Below, piece after piece: positions 9,362 to 21,605 of a stretch of 64,000 nt of DNA (its first letter is position 1; every line of letters starts with the position of its first letter). The notes beneath the pieces were generated by a model. It did no database searches and had not been told where the DNA came from. It saw only the letters and a list, made by a program, of their open reading frames with translations. The position numbers and the translations under genes were made by a program. Source of the DNA: Akebia trifoliata (lineage: Eukaryota > Streptophyta > Magnoliopsida > Ranunculales > Lardizabalaceae); assembly GCA_017979445.1 (NCBI GenBank), contig CM030716.1, positions 12,747,611 through 12,811,610 of the forward strand. Direction: 5' to 3'.

Positions 9362-12300
9362 TGCGGCGTCCCGCCAAACACTAACACAAATCTCAAGATC
9401 AAATCTTGAGGTATTAGGGGGCATCTCAAAATTTCGACATAGTTTCCTCTGTTTATGTTAGCGTTCCACGAAACTTGAAAATCTGATAAGTCAATATACA
9501 ACAAATTATGTATATAAATATATGTCAAAAATATACAAGATGCAGAAGACAGTAAATTTCAAATAACATAGAGTTAGATCAGAGTACGCAAGGAGTGAGA
9601 TATACAGGATTACAAAAATTAACCTCTCACTAACATGGACCTATCACTCAACCCAAAAACTATATGCACCTCCTGGAATGAACAGACTCTTAGTGGAAGT
9701 AGTCTCAATGCTCACCGGCTAACAGACTATGGTCGTTGGTATGACCCACCAGATAATCTTCGCTCGTCGGCCCTATGATTGCCTCTCCGACTACAAACTC
9801 TGAAGGTAAAAAAAATATAGGAATGAAATGGTGAGTAACAATGGTTATCCGATAGATCCACAAACAACTCATACTAATAACCTCACCTCACATGAACGAA
9901 TAAACATATTTAACCATTTTAATACATGCAAAGCTTTACAAAATAAAATACGATTAACTGGTACATATAGATAGGGGTGAGCAACTAAACAATTTAAAGA
10001 TCTACATAACATCAATCATCAGTACTCACTATACATTTTCATTTTTATACAAATATAATTGACAACATTGAAATAGTATACATGTTTTTTAATATATAAG
10101 TCAAAATATAACAACAAATACATATTACACAATGGTGGAGTAGTGGAATTAGAGAGTTGGGATTCACGATTGGATCACTCCCAATTGAAACATGATGTTA
10201 CAACAATTTACTGACTTTTAGTTCCTGATTTTATGGTCGATCATTGCGCTTACCACACTGGTTGATCATTTATCCGGCTCAGACTGACCATTTGACGTGA
10301 CCGTAAGCAACGGGTCTTTTTTCGATGTGTTAGAATGTTCGACTACTCTATATTATTAGTGATCATTGACTAATCATCTCCATCTATTCCTATCAGGCAT
10401 ACATGAGATTCCTAAAATATACAACTCTATTCGTCTACGACCATTTTTACAATACAAATTCACTAGTAAAGATAAAGAGGAATGAACTTAAATTCCAATT
10501 ATGACTTCACTCTCATACGCGTCCCATATCATGTATGAACTTAGTTATCCCTACCGTACATCGTAGGATAGGACATCACTCCAGATGATACGACGCATTT
10601 TCCCTTTAGGCATTACAAGCTTTTTAACAGCTTACAAAATAACTACATATATATTATTTTTCTCTAAAAATAAATGAAAAATTAACATTACAAAATTGAG
10701 AATGGATATTCAATTTCTTACCATGCAACAGTGATCCACTGACCTAAAATAAATAACTGAACAAAAATATAATCCAGTACATGGCGCTAACAGAATTTAA
10801 ATAAACATGCAATCAATATCATTATTCCCGGATATCCCTTCACCAACCTACACAAAACACAACAATGTAAAATACAGATATTACCCCTCGGGTGTGATTA
10901 TAACATTTTATAGTTTTATCCATTTTCCTATTTTTTGACATTTTTACTTTTTAACTTTTCAAACACAACATCCTTTTATCAATTTTTCAAATTCATTTTG
11001 ATTATTCAATCAAAAAACTACCAAAGTTTACTTAAAATGGAGTCCCAACGATAAATAGAACAAAAACTGTCAAAACTGAAAAAAATTGGTGAAAATTTAG
11101 TTGTGTTGGAAACTCGATTTTTCAAAGTTCTTGAAATTGAAAACGGATTTTTGGAAATGAAATCCTTGAATACGATATTCACCATCATATAAATTTTATA
11201 GTTCAATTCAAAGAAACGCAAAAGATATTTGATTTTTAAAATTTGACGAAAACTTCGAAATTTACGTTTTGTTCTAGAAACCAAAAATTGGATTTTGATC
11301 CTTTAAGATTTGAATCTTAAAACCATTCCCATTTTTCTTAAATGGGAGCTAAAACCTAAATTTCATTAAAGAATTTAAAGTGACATTTACTTAAATGTTT
11401 TTAAAGGGTCGAAAAACATATACAAGTGAAGGAAAGTTCAAAGTAAAAGCAAAATGCAACTTCTATCAACATTTTGCTAAAACTAGTATGACCGGTGTCT
11501 TACTAGTAGGACCGGTGTCTTTGGTCGGTGGGATCGACAGTAAGTTGCCAACCATGCAAAAATTTGGGTTTTTTCATCAATTTTTGGGTTTTTCACTCGT
11601 TCTTCGATTATTTAACCCACCCACGAATCAAATGTTTAAATCATGATAAAATACATCAAACACGAAGGTTCTAACATGAATTTAAAATAAATGAAACGAC
11701 ATTCTACAATTTTAAAACACATAACAAGTTTTGTTAAAAATCCTAAATGCAAGTTCTCAAAATCTACGGCTACTAATAAGAGTTGAAAGTCCCCTACCAA
11801 GTTCGTAGTTGTCGGACATGATGAGCTAGCTCGAAAATTCTAGATTGACAACGAAGAACTCGAAATTGAGTGAACGTGGGTGCCAAACGAATTGGGTTGG
11901 TTGCAAAATCTTCGATGAAGGTATTCTTCCTCCTTCTACAACGAGGAACGACTCTTCTTCTAATTGGATGGGACTCCAAGTGAGTATTATCAAACACATT
12001 CTTAGCTTTCGGTGAGAGACAAAGAGAAAAAAAGAAAATGAAGATCGAATGGGGTGAGAATGTGGAGCTCGTCGTTGTCGACAACTTTTTCTTTTCGTCG
12101 ACTGTTAACTTAGACTCGTTTTCGATGGATCTTGATAAAAAGGGGTCGAAACCCTTGGGTTGAGAATTGATTGGTTTTTTGTGAGTTGGAAAGGAGAAAA
12201 TGAAATAAAAGAAAGAATTGGTTCTTTTATTAAAAGTTGGAGGGGTTTTTTGGTATTTTTCCTTTGTTTCTATTTTTGTCGTTAACTTAACTATTTGGAA

Positions 12301-12647
12301 TCGAAAAATGACAAATGAGTACTCTATTTTAAATAATTTTTCATTACAGACTTAATGGTGTGATTGAATATTCTTGATTATCATTTTAATGAAAATTCAT
12401 TCTTTTAGGTACTACTCAATACGAAATTTGAGGAGTTTATAACGTTTTCTTTAAAACTCGATTTTGAACATGCTTACATGCTAATGTATGTTTTTCGATC
12501 ATTTTGAATCTAATGACAAAGTCAGATTTCGTTAAAAATGAACATAGTAAAATTCAAGTATTTTACCCTAAGTCTTTCTTTTAGAATTTTTCCAAAATTT
12601 CATTAGTAGATTTCCTCGAGATGCAAATTAAAACTCAAGATATTACA
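9362..12647 (-). repeat. Tekay-like element 3' LTR
   Basis: Bounded by TGCGGCG... on the plus strand and ...ATTACA at 12647. It aligns throughout with the split LTR 16232-17706 / 39040-40826 and with the solo LTR 42658-45820. Open frames inside it (for example 11794-12084) recur in the other LTRs simply because the LTRs are copies; they are broken in the solo LTR and not considered genes. Confidence 0.9.
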
Positions 12648-12660
12648 TTCTCTCCTCCTT
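12648..12660 (-). promoter_or_regulatory. Polypurine tract of the Tekay-like element
   Basis: On the minus strand AAGGAGGAGAGAA lies directly against the 3' LTR start (TGTAATATC). This is the usual position and composition of the RNase H-resistant primer for plus-strand DNA synthesis. Confidence 0.75.
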
Positions 12661-12695
12661 AATAAAAATTATGTCCTCAAAATTAAAATTATTCC

Positions 12696-13319
12696 TTAGT
12701 TTCGGAATAATTTAGGATACTTAGCTTGTATCTCAACCTCTTTTTTTGACGTGACTTCTTTAATGTTGTAGTACCTCCACAATACTTTAATTAGAGGAAT
12801 AGTTTTAGATCTGAATTGCTTCACTCTCTTGTCAAGTATCTGTCTCGCACCTTCCTTGTATGATACGTCCTCGTCTACCTCTAACTCCCGCAAGTCAACC
12901 ACTTGTAAAGGATTTGGTGAATACTTCTTTAGCATGGACACATGGAACACGTTGTGAATCAGTTCAAGCTACGGTGGTAAAATCAATCTGTAAGCCACTA
13001 GACCTATCTGTTCCACTATTTCAAGTGGTTTCATAAATCGCGACTTTAATTTACCCTTCACACAAAACTTGGAGATTCCTTTTCGGGGTGATACTTTCAA
13101 GAATACTCTATCCCCTACTTGGAATTTCAAAAGTCTGTGTCGCTTGTCTACATAGCTTTTCTGTCTACTCTGATAAGTTTTTAATCTGTTCCATATAATG
13201 CGTACTGTCTCAATAGTTTTCTCAATAATCTCGGGTCCCAATATCGTGGCATCTTCTATCTCTAGCCAACATATCAATGATTGACACACCCTACCGTATA
13301 CAGCTTTGAATAGTGTCAT
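12696..13319 (-). pseudogene. Integrase C-terminal part of Tekay-like pol
   Basis: The minus-strand frame 13319-12969 reads TLFKAVYGRVCQSLICWLE, then SRQKSYVDKRHRLLKFQVGD and RVFLKVSPRKGI, the end of the integrase core and the GPY/F-like C-terminal module of plant chromovirus integrases. The frame at 12950-12696 (FHVSMLKKYSPNPLQVVDLR ... PLIKVLWRYYNIKEVT) continues with the 'vFHVSMLKKY' and chromodomain-proximal tail. The two are separated by a stop/frameshift near 12960. It ends 36 bp from the polypurine tract. In an active element this protein would insert the cDNA into chromatin. Confidence 0.85.
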
Positions 13320-14190
13320 GCCGATATAGCTTGAAAACTATTATTATAGGAAAACTCAACCAACGGTAAGTGATGCTTCCAACCTCCTCTAAAATCCAAA
13401 ACACATGCCCGCAACATGTCTTCTAAAATATGAATAACTCACTTAGACTGTGGATGAAAAGTCGCACTGAAGTTCAACTGAGTACCAATGACTTTGTGTA
13501 AACTCTCCCAGAATCAATAAGTGAATCTAAGATCCCTATCTAACATGATAGAAACTGGAACTCTATGCAATCGAACTATCTCAATTATGTATATCTAACT
13601 CAGTCTATCAACATCGAATGAGACTCAAACTAGAATGAAGTGTGTCGATTTTGTCAATAGATCAATAATCATCCATATGACATCTGACCTGTCATTGGCT
13701 CTCGGTAACCTTACTACAAAGTCTATTGTCACATGCTCCCATTTTCATTCCGTTATAGGTAATGGCTGGAGTAAGCCTGTTGGGTTGCGGTGTTCTGCCT
13801 TGACTTGCGGACATGTTAGGCATCTACTTACATATTTTGAGATTACCTTCTTCATACCTGGAAATAAAAAATTTCTTCGCAAATCTTTATACATCTTCGT
13901 ATCTCTTAGGTAGATAGAATATCGAGAGCGGTGTGTTTCACCGACTATATCAGACCTCAGCTACGAGTCCTAAGGTACCCACATCCTACCTCTGAATCTA
14001 AAACCCTTATCTATTCCTTTCGACCAATCTAGGTCAATTAGATCCCTAGCTCTCGGTTCATATTCTTTCATATCTTCATCTACTTTCTGGGCTTTCATAA
14101 TTTATGTTATCAAATCATTTTTTATCCTCAATGTACCCAAATATATGTGCAGTCTATACCTTTCCCTTGAAGTCTCAAACAATGTTTCTA
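13320..14190 (-). pseudogene. Degraded integrase zinc-finger and core region of Tekay-like pol
   Basis: Position between RNase H and the integrase C-terminus, and scattered gypsy-like strings on the minus strand, place the H2C2 finger and DDE core here. Numerous stops and frameshifts prevent placing the catalytic D, D and E residues. The plus-strand open frame at 13635-13913 overlaps this and is a shadow. Confidence 0.6.
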
Positions 14191-14644
14191 AGGCTTGTTC
14201 TAGCAACTACTATTTTTTTACCATCATATAAGCTATGGTGTTTCTACTCAACACGACGGCAACTACATTAGCCTTTCTCAGGTGATACTCAAGGGTAAAG
14301 TCGTAATCTTTAAAATATTTCATCCAATGTCGTTGTCTCATATTTAATTTTCACTACAAGAATATGTACTTGAGGCTTTTATGAGTGGAGAATACTTCAA
14401 ACTTCTTCCCGTATAGGTAATGTTTTCAAATGCATAGTGCGAACACTATAACGACTAATTCAAGATCATGAACGAGGTAATTCTTCTCATGGTTCTTCAA
14501 TGTCCTAGACGCATATGCCATTACCTTCCCAAACTGCATCAACACGGTTCCTAAACCAATCTCGGATGCATCAATAAAGATCGTCAAGCCCTCACTTAGA
14601 ATCAGAGATACTAAAATTGGAGCAGTTGTCAATCTCTTTTTCAA
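14191..14644 (-). pseudogene. RNase H domain of Tekay-like pol
   Basis: On the minus strand 14644-14426 reads [20 protein letters not shown], then [40 protein letters not shown]. This matches gypsy RNase H, with the first catalytic Asp in 'DAS' and the Glu in 'DLEL'. Further on, in another frame, QRHWMKYFKDYDFTLEYHLR then KANVVAVVLSR marks the tail of the domain, where the usual 'ADALSR' has lost its Asp. Several stops separate the pieces. Confidence 0.8.
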
Positions 14645-14695
14645 TTCCTGAAATACAGTCTCATACTTGTCATCCCACTCAAATCGAACGTTATT

Positions 14696-15460
14696 CTATG
14701 TCAATCTCGTTAATGGTGCTGCAAGAGTGAAAAATCCCGCAATAAATCTCCTATAGTAACTGGCCATCCAAAGAAAACTTCTAATATATGTCACTATCTT
14801 CAGTTGTTTCCATGTCAACACGACTTCAACTTTGGAGGGGTCTATTGTTGTCCATTCACTAGACACCACATGCCCTAGGAATTTTACCTTTTGAAGCCAG
14901 AACTCACACTTGCTAAACTTGGCATATAGCTTATATTCTCGTAAAGTCTGTAGTGTGATTCTGAAGTGCATCTTGTGATCCTCCCCCGACTTAGAGTAGA
15001 TTAGGATGTCATCTATGAATACAATGAAAAATTTGTCGAGGTGTTCCCAAAATACTCGGTGAATAAGATATATAAATGTTGTCAATGCATTTGTCAAACC
15101 CAAAGGCATCATTAGATACTCGAAGTGTCTTAGCCTGATCCGAAATGCAGTCTTCGGAATATCTGCCTCCCGAATTCTCAACTGGTGATATCCGGATCAC
15201 AAATCAATCTTAAAGAAGTACTAGGTACCCTGCAGTTGGTCAAACAAATTGTCAATGCGCGGAAGGGGTACTTATTCTTAATGGTCATTTGATTTAACTT
15301 CCGGTAGTCGATGCATAATCGAAGCGACCCATCCTTCTTCTTGACAAACAAAACTGGTGTTCCCCAGGATGAAGAACTCGATCGAATAAATCCCAAGCTC
15401 GATAGAAAATTCTACCTTACGACACAGTGAAAATTTTGATAATTCTTCTGAAAAAATCAT
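14696..15460 (-). pseudogene. Reverse transcriptase domain of Tekay-like pol
   Basis: Two overlapping minus-strand frames cover the domain. Frame 15396-15178 has [40 protein letters not shown]. Frame 15181-14696 has IPKTAFRIRLRHFEYLMMPL, the catalytic FIDDILIYSK (the YxDD-type motif as IDD), and KCEFWLQKVKFLGHVVSSE. A frameshift lies near 15180 at the 'SGYHQLRI' position of the family, with stops before 15460. Order RT-RNase H-integrase is the Ty3/gypsy order. Confidence 0.9.
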
Positions 15461-16215
15461 CTTTGAATTCCCTAACTACCTATACAATATCCACTACTGT
15501 CTTTATATCTGATAATCTCAAAATTCTCAATTGTTTGTATAGAGAACTATCTTTTCTGTATCTAGATCCTTGAATTTTGACCTTTGGATACTTCGATCTC
15601 CTAAAAATAATTGGTCTCGTAAAAAAATCAACATAGGCATGGTTCTGTACTAATCAATATATCCCCAACAAATCTAGTATCATGAGATCAGTAATCCATT
15701 CATGGCCCTTTACTTTAATTATATAGTCTCGACATAATTTCTGGGCTATCTGATGGTTTCCAATGGGGTAGATAATTTCATTATTTGACCCGTGTCAGTA
15801 ATTTCTAACTTTAGTAAATGTGCAATCTCAATATAAATATATGCTCTAGAGGAGTCATTAAAGAATAAAACTTGAATTCTTAACATTATAACTACAAATC
15901 GTGCCTTCCAAAACTTCATCAGAAATAGGTACCTCCTCTTGGGTCAATGGTCTAATCTAGAACCTGTCTCGTCTTTATTGCGATTTGGCTCTGCCTCGTC
16001 CAATTCTCTTGCGTGTGTATCAACAGCAAGGCATTTATCAGCATATGGCTAAAGTCATTCTTATGAAAGCATTAATTACTATTTTAACTAGAAATTTAGT
16101 AATGAACACCATTTTCATTACTAACAGAACGAACCTAAAATCCTATCTTAGTCTTATTAGGCTCTAGGGACTCTAGACACAGAAGAGCTCGTAGTCTCAA
16201 TATGGAACGACTAAT
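15461..16215 (-). pseudogene. Protease-proximal remnant; gag missing
   Basis: Only about 750 bp separate RT from the primer site, where an intact element would have gag plus protease (about 2 kb or more). A minus-strand run near 15600-15700 (ILDLLGIY, stop, VQNHAYVDFFTRPIIF) loosely resembles the 'DVILGMDWL...HAVIDC' region after the aspartic protease site. The rest is unrecognisable. A deletion of most of gag is inferred. Confidence 0.45.
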
Positions 16216-16229
16216 GAGTTCTAATACCA
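16216..16229 (-). promoter_or_regulatory. Primer binding site, initiator-tRNA-Met type
   Basis: On the minus strand TGGTATTAGAACTC follows the 5' LTR end by two bases. It differs from the usual plant iMet primer site (TGGTATCAGAGC) at two positions, as expected for an old copy. Confidence 0.8.
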
Positions 16230-16231
16230 TC

Positions 16232-17706
16232 TGCGGTGCCCCTCCAAATGCTAACACAAATCCCAAAGTCAAATCTCGAGATACTAGGTGGTACCTCAAA
16301 AGTTCGACATGATTTCCTCTATTTATGTTAGCGTTCCATAGAAGTAAAAAACCTAAAAAGCCAATATACAACAAATCTTGTATATAAATATGTGTCAAAA
16401 GCATACAAGATGTAAAAGATGGTAAATTTCAAATAACATAGAGTTAGATCAAAGTACGCAAGGAGTGAGATATACAGGATTACAAAAATTAACCTCTCAC
16501 TAGCATGGACCATTACTTAACCCAAAAACTATATACACCTCTTGGAACGAACAAAATCCTAGTGGAAGTAATCCCAATGCTCTTCGGATAATGGACTCTG
16601 GTCATCGATATGACCCACAAAATAATAATCGCTTGTCGATTTTATAACTGCCTCTCCAACTGTAGACTCTGAAGCTAAAAAAAAAAGGGTGAGTAACAAT
16701 GGTTACCCAGTAGGTCCACAAACAACTCCTATTAATAACCTCACCTCACATGAACGAATAAGCATATTGAATCATTTTAATACATGCAAAGCTTTACAAA
16801 ATAAAATACGATTAACTGGTACATATAGCTAGGGATGAGCAACTAAACAGTTTAAAGATCTAGAAAACATCAATCATTAGTACTTACTATACATTTTCAT
16901 TTTTATACAAATATAATTGACAACATTGAAATAGTATACATGTTTTTCAGTATATAATTCAAAATAGAACAACAAATACATATTACACAATGGTGGAGTA
17001 GTGAAATTAAAGAGTTGAGATTCACGACTAGATTGCTCCTAATCGGGACATGATGTTACAATATGTTACTAACTTTTAGTTCCTGATTTTGCGGTCGATC
17101 GCTGCACTTACTACACTGGTTGACCATTTATCTGGCAGGTTGGCTGTTTGACGTGACCGTAAGCAATGGGTTTCTTTTCGATGTGTTAGAAAGTTTGACT
17201 ACTCTAGATTATTAGTGATCATCGACTAAACATTTTCGTTTATGCTTATCAGGCGTGCATGTGATTCCCAAAATATACAAATTTATTCATATACGATCAC
17301 CTTTTACAATAAAAATTTATTAGTAAAGATAAAAAGGAATGGACCTGAATTCTAGTTGTGATTCCACTCTCATATGCGTCTCATATCACATATGAGCTTG
17401 GTTGTTCCTACCGCATATCCTAGGATAGTACATTACTCCGGATGATACGACGCATTATCCCTTCAGGCATTCACAAGCTCTTTAACAGCTCACAAAATAA
17501 CTACATATATATTATTTTTTTAAAACAAAAGAGAAATTAACATTAAAAGGTTCATAATGGATATCCAACTTCCTACTATGCAACAGTTGCCCACCAGCCT
17601 AAAATAAATAATAGACCAAAAACATAATCCAGCTCCTTGCACTAACATAATTTAAATAAATATGCAACCAATATTATTATCCCTAGATATCTCTTCACCA
17701 ACCTAC
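16232..17706 (-). repeat. Tekay-like element 5' LTR, proximal part
   Basis: Aligns with 9362 to about 10850 of the 3' LTR. It is cut at 17706 after ACCAACCTAC by the insertion of element A1; the LTR continues at 39040. Confidence 0.9.
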
Positions 17707-18239
17707 TGTAGACACCCCATTTTTGCATCTGCCCAATTCGACAATTCGTCAGCCGACTGTTGTGGATTCCTAATGATTAGCATAAAAGAACTCGAAGGTT
17801 TGTGAGTGCTGCTTCATTCCTTCTGTTTCTAGTCTTTTCATCCCCCCTACTCATTACGAATCGACATAGAAATTTACGCACGCTTAGGATCGCTACACCT
17901 TACACCTGATTTAGCAAACACGTATGTTTAGGTTCGCTACACAGTTCGACAACTTAGATACTTCGCTACACTATGAAAATATAACTTTAAAACTTAGAAA
18001 TACTTACACAGTGACTGAAAGAAACCTCATGCTAAAATTCAAAAAAAATCTGTAAAAATTCATCAAAATGACGAAAATACCCCTCATAAATTTTGGACCT
18101 CCAAAAAATCTCGAAAGTACCTCCATTGCACTCAGAATGTGATTTCAAGTCTAACGGGATCTAAATCGATGAAAACATAGAGATTCAAGAAAAATCGTCA
18201 AATATCGTAAAAATGACCAAAACTCCCATTAACATCCAA

Positions 18240-19135
18240 CTCTAACATAGAGACCTTGATCCCTAGGAAAATAAAATTCAAATAAAAAATTAGATCAAAT
18301 AAAATTCAAATTGAAAATTAAACTAAAATTTAACTAAGATCCAATTAAAATCCAAAATTTAAAATCAATTTAAAATCGTAAAATCAAATTAAATTCAATT
18401 AAAATACAAAATAAAAATTATATTTAAATTAAAAATCAAGAAACCGATTAAAAATACAAAATCAAAATCAAAATAAACAAATTGAAAATCAAATTAAAAA
18501 TCATTCAACCAATCAAAATGCAAAATTGAATTTTAAAATCAATCAACCAAATCGACCAATTAAAATACATTCGATCAAATCAAAATCTAATTAATCAACC
18601 AATTAAAATACAAAATCAAAATCAAATTAAAATTGAATCAACCAAATCAAATTTTAAAATTAAATTGAAATATAAAATCAAAATCAAAATTTAAATATCA
18701 AACTTAAATATCAAATTAAAATATCGACAAAAATCAATCGAAATTCAATTGAAAATCAAATTGAAAATCATTCGAATCAATCAAATCGATCAACCAATCA
18801 AAATAAATTCAAAATCAAATTAAAATTAAATCAATCAAATAAAATTTTAAAATCAAATTGAAATTCAAAATCAAATCATAATAAAAAAAAGTCAAATTAA
18901 AATTCAATTGATTAAGCAAAGTGAAAATTAAAATCCATCAAAATTTTAAATCAAAATCCAATCCATCGATTAATATTGAAATTAAAATCTAATTAACCAA
19001 TTAAAATTGATCAGTCAAATTCAAAACTAAAATCGACTAATCGAATTCAAAATTAAATCAATCAACCAAAAAAAATAAAATCCACTTGATCAAATTGAAA
19101 TCCAAATTTGATTGAATTAAAATCGAGTTCCAACC
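18240..19135. repeat. Low-complexity AAATCAA-type tract in the A1 LTR
   Basis: About 900 bp of imperfect iterations of short words such as AAAATCAAATTAAAATTCAA and CAATCAACCAA, extremely C/G-poor. The inverted counterpart in A2 lies at about 47560-47990 and is much shorter, so the tract length varies between copies. Confidence 0.8.
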
Positions 19136-19978
19136 GACCAATCAATTTAATGGTCTATGAAATATCATTAAGGCGAATAGCGTGGGATCACCACTCCCCA
19201 TTCCCCAAAAATATATAAAAATAAAAATAAAAAAGATAAAATACATGGACACACATTTTCTTCTCCAACTCTCTCTTCCCCATGTTTTCCATCTCCCTCT
19301 CTCCAACTTCTCATAACTACCCATGTCCTCTACCATCACTCCCATTTTTTCATCTCCCATGTTTGATCGTAGAACCACCATAAAAGAGGATCAAAGAAAT
19401 CATTAAAGGGGAGAAAAAAATGTTTTTGAGACCACCCTCAAAAAAATAACAACATTTTTTTCACCATTAAACCTACAACCTTCTTCTTCTTTCTAAAAAA
19501 AAAATCACACATTCTTCTTTATTAATGTCCTCAAATCCTCTCTCCCTCTCTATTTATCATAAAAAAAATATCAGCTATAGCCTCACCTTCAGTAACGTCT
19601 TCTTCGTTACCCTCAAAGAAAAAAAATTGATTTTGGAGAAAGATTCACACATCAAACTCGCAAGATCACGACACTACTCATAAGTTATTTTAAATTTTTG
19701 TTGAATGAATCTAAGCATCCAAAATCATTCGACAAAGGTAATTTTTCTTTTTTTATTTCATTTATTTATTCTTGACTTCATAATTTTTTATGTATCCGAT
19801 TGGATTCGTCGATTTTTTAGGTGTACGTGATACTAATGATAATTTTTTAATTTTCTAAAATATTGATGGATCAACCAATTAATTATTAATATTATTGGAT
19901 CGATTTTCTCATTTTGTAATATTAATGGATCAATTTGTTAATTTTTACTAAATGTTTGGGCTAATTCATTAAGTTTGA

Positions 19979-21070
19979 CGCACGTGATGATTTTGAAAAA
20001 TCAAGATTTTCTTTATCAAAATTATTGAGTTTACTCACTGATTTTGGGTACATTAGAAATTTGAATCGATTTATTTTCTATAAAATGGATATATGAGTTA
20101 ATTCAATAATTTTACCGCACGTGGTGATTTTGAAAAATCAAAATTTCCTTCATCAAAATTATTGAGTTGACTCACTGATTTTATGTACATTAGAAATTTG
20201 AATCGATTTATTTTCTATAAAATGAATATGTGAGTTAATTCAATGATTTTGCCGCACGTGACAATTTTGAAAAATCAAGATTTCCTTAATCAAAATTATT
20301 GAGTTGACTTACTGATTTTGGCTACATTAGAAATTTGAATCGATTTGTTTTCTATAAAATAGATATGTGAGTTAATTCAATGATTTTGCTGCACGTGGCG
20401 ATTTTAGAAAATCAAAATTTCCTTAATCAAAATTATTGAGTTGACTTACTGATTTTAGGTACATTATAAATTTGAATCGATTTGTTTTCTATAAAATGAA
20501 TATGTGAGTTAATTCAATGATTTTGCTGCACGTGACGATTTTGAAAAATCAAGATTTTCTTTATCAAAATTATTGAGTTAACTCACTGGTTTTGGGTACA
20601 TTAGAAATTTGAATCGATTTATTTTCTATAAAATGGATATGTGAGTTAATTCACTGATTTTGTGTACATTAGAAATTCCAAATCAAAACTTTCTATGAAA
20701 TGGGAGTCAACTCACTGATTTTTTGTGCGCATTGGAAATTCCAAGTAGAGATTTTTTATAAAATTGGGCATGTGAGTCGACTCATTGATTTTAATACACG
20801 TGGCATTTCAAAAATCAAGATTTATTTGATAAAAAATTTATGGATTAACTCACTGATTTTAATACACGTGGCAATTCGAAAATCGAATTTCTTTGATTAA
20901 TAATTTGTGAGTTAACTCGCTGATTTTAAGATGCACGTGACAATTCAAAAATTGAATTTCTTTGGTTATTAATGTGTGGGTTGACTCATTGATTTTGGGA
21001 CGCACGTGGCGATTCAGAAATCAAATTTCTTTGATAAAATGTCGTCACGTGGCAATTCAAAAAATCGAAT
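19979..21070 (+). repeat. 137-bp tandem array with CACGTG cores in A1 5' LTR
   Basis: Units begin with (C/T)GCACGTG at about 19979, 20116, 20253, 20390 and 20527, a period of 137 bp. Each unit holds a CACGTG core, a GATTTTGAAAAATCA inverted repeat, GAGTTGACTCACTGATTTT and TTCTATAAAATGGATATGTG. From about 20660 the array continues as shorter units of roughly 60-70 bp that keep CACGTGGCA/CACGTGACA cores (about 20796, 20863, 20934, 21002 and 21045). CACGTG is the G-box and ACGTGGC the ABRE-type core bound by plant bZIP and bHLH factors. Confidence 0.85.
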
Positions 21071-21591
21071 TTCTTTAATAAAATGTCGTCAATGAGCCAA
21101 TTTACTAATGTTGTATATGTGGTATTGATAATCTATTTCACACTATTCAAATTGTGACCGAATTGATCCATTAATTTTTGGTGCCACGTAAGCCTTATTA
21201 AATCGTAGGATTCCTTTTATGCGAAATTCGAGAATCTATGTAATTATCTTAACTATAAGATTCGTTTGGCAAACCAGACATAAACTGATGATGATGATTG
21301 GACCATGGTCTTGACCCTAGTCTTATCCCGTTGACCATAGGTTAGTTTTGGATCGTAGTAGAGACCGATCATCTCGATCGAACGGATTCAGTGCCTAACA
21401 CATTCCGAAACTCGTAACCTGACCCTTTACCCATCTCTCTGATCCGTGGACCGACCCATATCCATTTGGAGTTAATTTTGGTTCCTAGACATAAACTAGG
21501 TGGCGACTCCTTATTCTTTTAAAATTCCCGAGATACGTAGATCGGACCCCTGTCCACTATTTAGCGGACGGCCGGGTCGAGGCAATTTCAG

Positions 21592-21605
21592 TGACGACTC
21601 CACTG
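21592..21605 (+). promoter_or_regulatory. A1 primer binding site, tRNA-Arg type
   Basis: TGACGACTCCACTG lies one base after the LTR end. It is two changes away from TGGCGACTCCGCTG, the complement of the 3' end of plant tRNA-Arg, which the related B1 copy keeps exactly. Confidence 0.75.

Larger units (their letters stand above)
17707..21590 (+). repeat. A1 5' LTR (3.9 kb)
   Basis: Bounded by TGTAGACACCCCATTTTTGC and ...GAGGCAATTTCA before the primer site. It contains, in order, a low-complexity AAATCAA tract, a CT-rich segment, and a tandem array with CACGTG cores. Its 19268-21590 part aligns with 36571-39034. Its first 1.5 kb is recognisable, inverted, in A2 (about 47495-48539). Confidence 0.9.

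Noticed and set aside
11794..12084. Open frame shared by both Tekay LTRs (also 39971-40174)
   Set aside because: It is similar only because the LTRs are copies; it is broken in the solo LTR and lies in LTR sequence with no known product.
21592..21605. tRNA-Arg-like sequence
   Set aside because: Only the 3'-end complement is present, directly after an LTR; it is a primer site, not a tRNA gene.
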